Notes under the pieces: generated by a model
Database searches by the model: none
Told to the model about the DNA's origin: nothing
The model's input: the letters and a program-made list of their open reading frames with translations, nothing else
DNA from: Pezicula radicicola
Taxonomy: Eukaryota > Ascomycota > Leotiomycetes > Helotiales > Dermateaceae
DNA length: 64,000 nucleotides
Assembly (NCBI GenBank): GCA_003008705.1
Contig: PDUO01000071.1
Coordinates: 124,001 to 188,000 of the forward strand
Direction: 5' to 3'
Shown: piece by piece, positions 55,692-64,000 of the stretch
Numbering within the stretch: position 1 is the first letter of the stretch
How the letters are laid out: each line of letters starts with the position of its first letter
Program-made: the position numbers and the translations under genes

Positions 55692-58600
55692 ATGGCCGCC
55701 AACGGCTTTGGATTAGGAAGTGGAACAGGAGATGTCATAATGAAGGCACTTTCTCATCCCCGGCGGAGTAATCATTCACATCGTACGAATCGTTTTTATG
55801 ACGACGAGGACGATGGTGTCGGAGAGGATCCCTACCCGATCAGCAAGGCAGACGATTGGAAGATGATGCCTGACGTCAAGATACTCCATCAGCAAGGGCA
55901 AGCAGATAATCTCAAGGATCGAAAGTTAGGAGTTACATGGAAAAACTTGAGCGTTAAGGGAGTCAGCTCGGGCGCAGCGTATAACGAGAACGTTCTGTCA
56001 CAGCTCAATATTATCCAGTCAATTAAGGAACTTCGACACAAGGTACCACTCGACACAATCCTCGATAATAGTCACGGTTGCGTCAAACCAGGGGAAATGC
56101 TACTTGTACTAGGCCGGCCTGGTTCTGGATGCACCACTTTATTGAAGATGCTGGCAAATTACAGGGATGGATATGCTGAAGTGACAGGCGATGTCAAGTA
56201 AGTATCTACTCTCGTGTTCTGCCATTCTGGTTCAGTCGCGCCAGAGAATCTGCCCTGAAAAATTAGTGCTGACTCGAGATGCCATCTAGCTTTGGCAGTA
56301 TGGATCATAAAGAAGCACAGAAATACAGGTCTTCAATAGTCATGAACACGGAGGATGAATTGTTCTTTCCAACTCTCACAGTTGGCCAGACCATTGACTT
56401 CGCCACTAGGATGAAGGTCCCTTTTCATCTTCCATCTAACAACAAGACCTCTGAAGAATTTCAGATTGAATCCAGGGACTTCCTGTTGAAGTCGATGGGA
56501 ATACAACATACTTATGACACCAAAGTTGGGAACGAATTTGTCCGTGGCGTATCAGGCGGTGAAAGAAAACGAGTTTCAATTATCTAATGCTTAGCCACAA
56601 GAGGCAGTGTTTATTGTTGGGACAATAGTACAAGAGGACTTGATGCTAGTAAGTGACATTTGGTGGCATCTACACCTACTTTCTATGAACTCCGTTAGGA
56701 CGTTCAAATTTTGTCTCTTATGCTGATCGATTCTATAGGTACCGCTCTCGAGTGGGCAAAGGCTTTGCGAGCAATGACTGATGTTCTTGGCCTGTCAACA
56801 ATTGTCACACTCTACCAAGCCGGAAACGGAATCTACGAGCTATTCGATAAAGTTCTTGTGTTGGACGAGGGGAAAGAAATCTTCTATGGCCCTATGAAAG
56901 ATGCTCGTCCTTTCATGGAAGGACTTGGGTTTGCTTGCGAGGATGCCGCCAACACAGGTGACTTTCTAACTGGTGTCACTGTCCCTACCGAACGACAAAT
57001 TATCCCTGGCCATGAGAATACATTCCCGAAGTCTGCGACCGAAATACGCCAAGCCTATGATAATACGCCACTCAGACAAGAGATGCAGAAAGACTACGAT
57101 TACCCGACAAGAGCAATTCCAGTTGCCCAAACAGACGACTTTAAGGCAGCCGTTGGTTACGACAAGCACAAGAGCCTGCCCAAGAACTCCCCTTTAACTG
57201 CAAGTTTTGTTACGCAGGTTCGAGCTTGCGTCATCAGACAATACCAAATTATCTGGGGTGATAAATCTACATTTTTCATAAAACAAACAGCCAGTCTCGT
57301 ACAGGCTCTGGTCATTGGATCATTGTTTTACAACGCTCCTAACAACACCGATGGCCTCTTTCTGAAAGGTGGATCTTTGTTCTTCGCATTACTTTACAAC
57401 AGTCTGGTCGCTATGTCGGAGGTCACCGACTCTTTCACTGGAAGACCTGTATTAGCCAAGCACAAAGCTTTTGCGTTCTATCATCCCGCCGCCTTCTGCA
57501 TCGCACAGATAGCTGCTGATATACCAGTTCTAATGTTCCAGGTATCCATTTTCAGTGTGGTTCTCTACTTTCTATCCGCGTTGAAAGTCGACGCAGCAGC
57601 TTTTTTTACTTATTGGATCGTTACTCTCAGCGTAACCATGTGTATCACAGCAATGGTAAGTACCTGATTCCAGAGCTTCATTTCCCGTTTGGAATTTTCA
57701 GTGGGTAGTACTAGCTACGAACTCACGATTACGATCCCGAAATGCTCCCTGTATTTTTCAAAACGTATACTAATTCAAATATCGATTTTAGTTTAGAGCA
57801 ATTGGAGCAGCTTTTGGGACTTTCGATGGCGCCTCTAAGATTTCGGGATTTGTGTTCACCGTGTTCGTGTTATATGGAGGCTACCAAATTTCTCGTCCAA
57901 ACATGCATCCTTGGTTTGCGTGGTTGTATTGGTTGAACCCGCTTGCATATGGATTTCAGTCCTTGATGGCAAATGAGTTTCACGGCCAAGTTATACCTTG
58001 CGTTGGTGTGAACCTTGCTCCAAACGGACCTGGATATAACCAATCAGAATTTCAATCCTGCACAGGAATTCCAGGGGCTCTCAAAGGCGCTACCAGTATC
58101 ACTGGCGACCAATATCTAGAATCTCTGGCGTATAGCCACTCAAATGTATGGAGAAACTTCGGCATTGTCTGGGCGTGGTGGGCACTCTTCGTCGTCGTCA
58201 CTGTTGTCTTTACCAACCGATGGCAATCCAACAGCACCAAGAGCGGAAGCCTAATTCCCAGAGAGCATGCCTCCAAGCAACCGAAACCTGAGGACACCGA
58301 ATCGGGTCCAACAGAGAAAGATCCCTCCGCAGCCTTTTCTGATGACGACACAACGACTCTCGGAAACCAGTTGGTTCGGAACACCTCGGTTTTCACATGG
58401 AAAAATCTCACTTACACAGTGAAGACTCCCAGCGGCGATCGTGTCCTTCTTGATGATGTGCAGGGCTGGGTGAAACCCGGTATGTTAGGGGCTCTTATGG
58501 GCAGCTCTGGTGCTGGAAAGACTACCCTCCTTGACGTTTTGGCACAACGAAAAACCGACGGAACCATTCATGGATCAATTATGGTAGATGGAAGACCGCT

Positions 58601-60693
58601 AGGGGTAGACTTTCAAAGATCTGCAGGGTACTGTGAGCAGTTGGATGTAAGCTTTGTCTCGTATCCTTTGTTTTGCTGGGCAACAGCTCTCGAACATGCT
58701 TCTCCATGCTCAGCCTTTCCTTCTCACAGGAAATACCAATGCTAACTTGTTGAAGGTCCACGAATCTCTGGCAACAGTAAGGGAAGCGTTGGAGTTCTCA
58801 GCTTTGCTTCGACAACCTAGAGATGTTCCGCGCGAAGAGAAGTTGAAATATGTCAATACAATCATTGACCTTCTCGAGATGCAAGATATAGAGCATAGTC
58901 TAATCGGCAAAGTTGGCGCGGGACTATCTATCGAACAGCGGAAAAGATTAACTATTGGTGTCGAGTAAGTTCAGAAACAAATCCTAAGACATTCCCTGAG
59001 AAGGCCCTCAGAGAGCAATTGCTAACCTTTACGTTACCCAGACTGGTTTCAAAGCCAAGGATCCTTATTTTCTTAGACGAACCTACATCTGGTCTTGATG
59101 GTCAGGCCGCCTTTAATACAGTCAGATTTTTAAAGAAGTTGGCAAACGCTGGGCAGGCTGTCCTTGTTACTATTCATCAACCTTCGGCTTCCCTGTTCGC
59201 TCAGTTTGATACGCTTTTGCTATTGGCACGAGGTGGAAAGACTGTGTACTTTGGAGAGATCGGAGACCACTCGACCACTATTAAAGATTACTTTGCTCGC
59301 TACGGTGCACCATGCCCACCCGAGACAAATCCAGCTGAGCATATGATTGATGTTGTTTCGGGGACATTGTCGAAAGGGAAAGATTGGAACCAGATCTGGC
59401 TAGAATCTCCAGAGCATCAGTATGTACAATTGAGTTTTGCGCTGCTTCCACTATATCTCACTTTGTTTCAAGAGTTTTATCGCTGACTAGAAATCTTCCC
59501 AGGCGCACGGTAGATGAACTCGAGCAGATTATCAGTACCGCCGCAGCTGCACCCCCAGGAACTTCAGCTGATGGCCACGAATTTGCAACAAGCCTTTGGA
59601 CGCAGATCAAGATTGTAACCCATCGAATGACAGTTTCCTTGTATCGAAATACGGACTATGTCAACAACAAAATCGCACTGCACCTAATTCTCGGTCTTTT
59701 CGGCGGATTTTCGTTCTGGCAAATCGGTGACAGCGTGGCCGACATGCAATTAAACCTATTTACCGTCCTAAATGTTATCTTCATCGCACCGGGAGTGATC
59801 AATCAGTTGCAGCCACTTTTCATTGAAAGACGCGATATCTACGAAGTGCGTGAGAAGAAATCCAAAATGTACTCTTGGATAGCTTTTACCACCGGCCTGA
59901 TTGTCTCCGAGATTCCGTATCTAATCCTTTGTGGTACATTGTACTTTTTGTGCTGGTACTACACAGTCGGATGGCCAGGGGATTCAAACAAGGCAGGAGC
60001 AGTGTACTTTCTCATCTTGTAAGTTCAGTCGTAGCGTCTTCAGATCTGTCTTTTCGGGCTTTTCATTTCCTCGAGCTTCAGTCGTGGAACGTGTCCCGGA
60101 AATACGTATCAGTCAATCAAACTTTGAGGCTAATATTTCCTGTGTTTAGATTGTACGAGCTCATCTATACAGGCTTAGGTCAACTGATTGCGGCTTACGC
60201 TCCGAATGCCGTCTTTGCATCCCTAGCCAATCCTTTGATTCTAGGAACAATGATCTCATTCTGCGGCGTTATGGTACCATACGGTCAATTGCAAGTCTTC
60301 TGGCGCTATTGGCTTTACTACCTCAATCCGTACACCTATTTCGCAAACGCCCTTCTGACTTTCGGAATCTTTGATGTCAAAGTCAATTGCAGAGAGTCCG
60401 AGTATGCCTTGTTCGATACCCCAGGAAACCGGACATGCGCTACTTATCTCGCCGACTATATGAGTCCTACCGGCCAAGGCTCCCGCACATTCCTTCAAAA
60501 TCCAGATGCAACCGCAGGCTGTCGAGTATGTCAGTACCGGTACGGAAGCGATTATCTCGCCACTCTCAATATCCAGGACTACTACGTCGGCTGGCAAGAC
60601 ACGGGCATCGTTTGCCTTTTCATGATCAGCACTTATGCTTGTGTATACCTGTTGGTAAAACTGCGTACAAAGGCGTCGAAGGTAGCATCTTAG
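55692..60693 (+). pseudogene. PDR-type ABC multidrug transporter with one in-frame stop
   Basis: Eight exons (55692-56197, 56290-56648, 56739-57655, 57792-58646, 58756-58964, 59042-59419, 59503-60018, 60150-60693) join in phase to 1428 codons. The layout is (NBD-TMD)2. NBD1: [24 protein letters not shown], degenerate WDNSTRGLDAST. The first membrane domain follows, ending near [19 protein letters not shown]2: [47 protein letters not shown]. The second membrane domain ends near [13 protein letters not shown]. These plasma-membrane pumps export azoles and metabolites. Only one defect: TAA at 56585-56587 (codon 268), just after the NBD1 signature, where related pumps carry a Glu codon. Read literally, the product stops after 267 residues. 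It may be a base error, a polymorphism or a very recent null allele. Confidence 0.85.
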
Positions 60694-63256
60694 AGTGCCG
60701 TCGAGTATCTGACAATATGGCGATCTGCTAGAAACTTTTCTTTTATTGGTTAATATCAAATTGTACACATACAAAGGGTTTTCATTTTTGGTCTCGAATG
60801 GCGTTATCTGTTATGAAATCTTGGAAATAAATGTATATATAACCTGAGCTCAGGTGGCTTCGTGAGAAGATAATAAAAATAAAATAAATGAGTCGAGTCA
60901 AGAATCATAGCCTATCGCCCATTACAAACTTTCTACACAGGTATCTTATTACAAGATCAAGAGACCGTCCTCTTTTGTTCCGGAATATGGTTTATAACTA
61001 AGTTTGCACGAAGTTCCTCACAAGGATGAGATAGCACGCTAGCCATGGTGTGAGCTGTGAATTTGCAACTCATATCAAAAGATGAACCTAAACTCATTCT
61101 AATATATCCTCCCCGGAACATAGAGTTAATAGCTTCTGCGATATCAGCGCTGCTATATCTGTCGATGCAGCATATGTTGACCCAAAGTATTGCAAGCCCA
61201 CGCTTAGCTTATTTTCCACAGAACCGGATCCTATTATAGCCAGCCTTCTTCGTGCTGGCAGATACCTGAAGGCCACCTCCTCGGCTTCTTATATATGCGA
61301 AAGTATACTGTTTCTCTGGGGTATATTTTAGCCAAAGAACGTAGTTAAACTGAACTCGCTCTCGTTGATATATTGAAGTAGGCGTATCATTTTGCTAGCA
61401 CTGAGACAGCTCAAGTAAAGGTTCTAAGTGAATGTTAAGTCGCTAAATCAGTATGTATGCGAAATAGTTGTCGAGTTAGAAGAGGACATTGGGTTGAGGG
61501 CTGGCGGCTAGATCGAATTAGCTGAAGGCAGCGTAGCGGGGAATAGTGACATCGTTGTGTATCGGCGCAGGCGCACAAGTTCAACTAACCGCTAAGCAGA
61601 TACTGCAGGATCCCATGGCCGGTCGTCTCTGCTATTTAATCCTTATTTGTGGTTTCTATTATTTCTTATCACTGAGGATATCAACGTCGGCTGACCCCTG
61701 AATACTTTTCGCTGTGAGGAAAAACATCACTCAGTGTTTGTCTCTTGCTTCACGTCCCCCGTCTCCACCACATCTATCTTCCTATAAATCAAAAAAACTT
61801 GCTGTGGGTGCTTCTATTTTACAGGTGTGGTAACTTCAAGTAGTGCTATTCGCGCTGCCACGAAATGAAAAGAAAGTCATAAAACAAGATCAAAATACAA
61901 TAAGTCCGTGTTTATATAACTTACTACTACTTCGCAACTCACTTTCAATCCCTCTAAAGCCCAAATTAATATTTGCAGAAATCTTAGATAAAGTCATTCC
62001 TGGTTCCAGATGACGACAGGTCTCATAAGTAAGTCCATATATTTAATACAATTAGCTTTGCGTAGGATTTCACTTTGAATGACTTACCCTGACCTCCTCC
62101 CAACTATCTAAGATTCCTCTGGTATACCACGCTCCATGCAATAACTAGTAAATTTACGCTTGAGTGCAGATACCTCACGCTCGTCCGAATCCTTGGAAGT
62201 TATGAAAGAGCAATCGACTGTGGTAGTACTGGCAACTAGCACAAGCTTCCGACGCTCCAGGCTAGACTAAGTCTTCAATACAATAATAGCTGGCGTAGCT
62301 CTGTGTTGTATTATTTTGTGTATCTATAGGTAGGCCTGGGTAAGGATCTGGAAATTCTAATTGGAATTGCAAGAACCGTTTTCCAGCCGCATGCTACCCT
62401 CGAAAAGCAACGAGATATTCAGTAGAGGAGACTTAGTGATTTGAGCAGTTGTTAGATTCTGTAATGACATTTTTTACTTTCTTTACATATTCTGCGCTTG
62501 CTGCTCAACGCAAAGACGTTTTAGGATTTCCTAGAATGCATCATGTAATGTTAATTAGCCAGCCTAAAACGTTCATTGGGGATTTCACCTCCTACCGCCA
62601 CGCTTCCTGTCTTTACGGTATTTACGCAGCTGTTTCGCATCGCGTTCAGGTTGACCCATAGCAACATTTGTGATAGAACCGAGCCTTCTGCATCTGGTCT
62701 TTGTGCATCTGCAGAGGTCCGATTAGGGATGACAAGATAAAACTTGGGAGACCTGCTTTCCTTTTAAATGAGTCAGGTGAGTATGATCGAAGAGGGGTGA
62801 GGCAAACAAAGGGTACGAGATGTCAGCATTGAGGAGGACAGTTGCGGGTTGCCTCGTTGCCAGCTAGGTCTTAAATACTAAACTTGGTTCCATAACTATT
62901 AACAGCGCGGGATAGGATTTGTCATAAAGGTAGTGCCACTTTTCTAATATACAGTGGCCGGAATATTAATAATGTATCTGGCCACCTAACAACTAACAGT
63001 TTATACTAGACTCACTTATAAATAAGTAGCACTGCCTTGTAGATTATATTCTTGAGTTAAATTATTTTATTTTACTTAAAACTACCTTATTTTCCACATA
63101 ATCAAGGCGAACTGTTCAACAGGATTTCTCGCTATCCGCCCATAATCTGATTCGTGTGTGATTTGCAATGCTATTTTTGCATGTGAAGAAATTGGGTAGC
63201 AATTCCACCCAAATTACGGAGGAAAATTATGGATAGGTAGCAACCTTGGAAAATTC
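60694..63256. other. 2.5-kb intergenic stretch, no supported gene
   Basis: Only short frames without recognisable domains occur. A minus-strand frame at 61094-61276 reads a helical text without a family match. Composition is moderately AT-rich, more so at 62930-63090. No terminal repeats were found. Confidence 0.4.
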
Positions 63257-63997
63257 TTAATAAGTGCTAACCAATCTAAGTTTATACCCAGCGAGGCATC
63301 TCTCAGCCGTCTTAAGCTGTTCCTGAAGATCCTCGTCCCATATCCAATCATACCAGCCACTCAGGGCATCTTTCGCTTTCGCCAAGTCGAATCCGATCTC
63401 TTCATTCTCGAGTTCGTAAATCCTTGCCACCGCAGCACTAGTGGTAACCACCTTTTGGGTTCTCGGTCTTCTCACCGTGTCGAATGCCTTCAGGACTGAT
63501 TCCACGTCATCCGTCGAGGGGAATGAACCAAGGAGACTGGATAGAATGAATGCGTCTTCAATGGCTTGACCAGCACCTGCTCCCTGATGCGGTGTCGATG
63601 CGTGAGCTGCGTCTCCAATCAAACAAAGCCGGCCCTAGCATAAGTTGGAGCAGGCGGGTGATCAAACAACGCCCAAACGTCGGGTTTTTCTAAAAGCTAC
63701 AAAATAATTAGCATATGGATCGCGGTATAGCTGAGAGGCCCGACTAACTGGTAAAATCTTCTGCACATCGTCGCCCCAGCCTTTAAAGTCCTTGACCAAA
63801 TCCTCTCGTTTCATGGGTAACACCCATCTCTCATCTAGCCACTGCCCATCCTCCTTCGTTCTGAAAGCCACGACATTCATGGTTTTCCCCTTCTCGATGG
63901 GGAACGTCAAGACGTGACCGTGGTGACCCATGTACATCTGCGAGTTTCGCGCCAACTCATCCCCCAACGCATTCACGGCCGATTCCATGGGCACCAA
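63257..63997 (-). pseudogene. FAD-dependent monooxygenase (salicylate-hydroxylase-like), 3' part, frameshifted
   Basis: The 5' end lies beyond the window. The visible part has HGHVLTFPIEKGKTMNVVAF, an intron at 63748-63697 (GTTAGT...TTGTAG, branch GCTAAT), EKPDVWALFDHPPAPTYA, then LCLIGDAAHASTPHQGAGAG, the second FAD-binding motif, and QAIEDAFILSSLL to the stop at 63257. The frame breaks at about 63629-63636. One base seems missing in the run AGGGCC between TYAR and RLCLIGDAAH, where the family has a Gly. Apart from that the sequence is well kept. It may be a fresh pseudogene or a base-call error. Confidence 0.7.
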
Positions 63998-64000
63998 TCC

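Noticed and set aside
61094..61276. Possible C terminus of a regulator on the minus strand
   Set aside because: Only 60 codons, no extension in other frames and no motif.

Overview
The window is nuclear DNA of a filamentous ascomycete (Pezizomycotina type). Genes carry short GT-AG introns of about 45-180 bp. They alternate with AT-rich blocks full of stop codons, the pattern left by repeat-induced point mutation (RIP). The gene content (fungal PKS-NRPS, Zn2Cys6 regulators, a PDR-type ABC transporter, mariner and Copia relics) fits this. I did not identify the species. All gene models were spliced by eye.

Layout. 1-855 (-): 5' part of a DUF2427/YTP1-like membrane protein. 2287-3288 (-): a small iron/2-oxoglutarate-type enzyme of the AsaB/NvfI/CmcJ family. 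4033-7713 (-): a Dnf3-like P4-ATPase lipid flippase. 9981-30114: the heart of the window, a compact biosynthetic cluster. It holds an AflR-like Zn2Cys6 regulator (+), a stand-alone LovC-type enoyl reductase (-), an isopenicillin-N-synthase-like 2OG oxygenase (-), and a 4025-residue hybrid PKS-NRPS (+) whose 12 exons join in frame without a break. 32.8-35.3 kb: relics of an aspartic protease and a FAD oxidoreductase. 36750-39884 (-): an intact secreted copper amine oxidase with 14 exons, including a 15-nt micro-exon. 40.8-52.4 kb: a transposon and relic zone (two MITEs, a 5'-truncated Copia element, a damaged amino-acid/choline permease, two mariner elements side by side, a WD40 fragment). 52508-54768 (-): a second Zn2Cys6 regulator. 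55692-60693 (+): a PDR-type ABC transporter, intact in splicing but with one in-frame TAA. 63257-end (-): a FAD monooxygenase fragment with a one-base frameshift.

How the genes fit together. The PKS half has KS-AT-DH-cMeT-KR-ACP and no integral enoyl reductase. The NRPS half has C-A-T and a terminal reductase/Dieckmann-type domain. The enoyl reductase at 12.1-13.3 kb is the expected trans partner, so the likely product is a methylated polyketide joined to an amino acid and released as a tetramic acid or an aldehyde. The 2OG oxygenase would tailor it and the AflR-like protein would regulate it. The AsaB-like enzyme and, more distantly, the second regulator and the ABC transporter are candidate accessory genes. 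I could not match the cluster to a known product.

Most unusual points: (1) the A domain has Asn where the near-invariant Asp that grips the substrate amino group is expected; (2) a CCAAT-rich minisatellite lies just upstream of the PKS-NRPS and is itself split by a MITE at a TA; (3) the ABC transporter is perfect apart from a single stop codon; (4) interstitial telomere-like tracts occur at two places.
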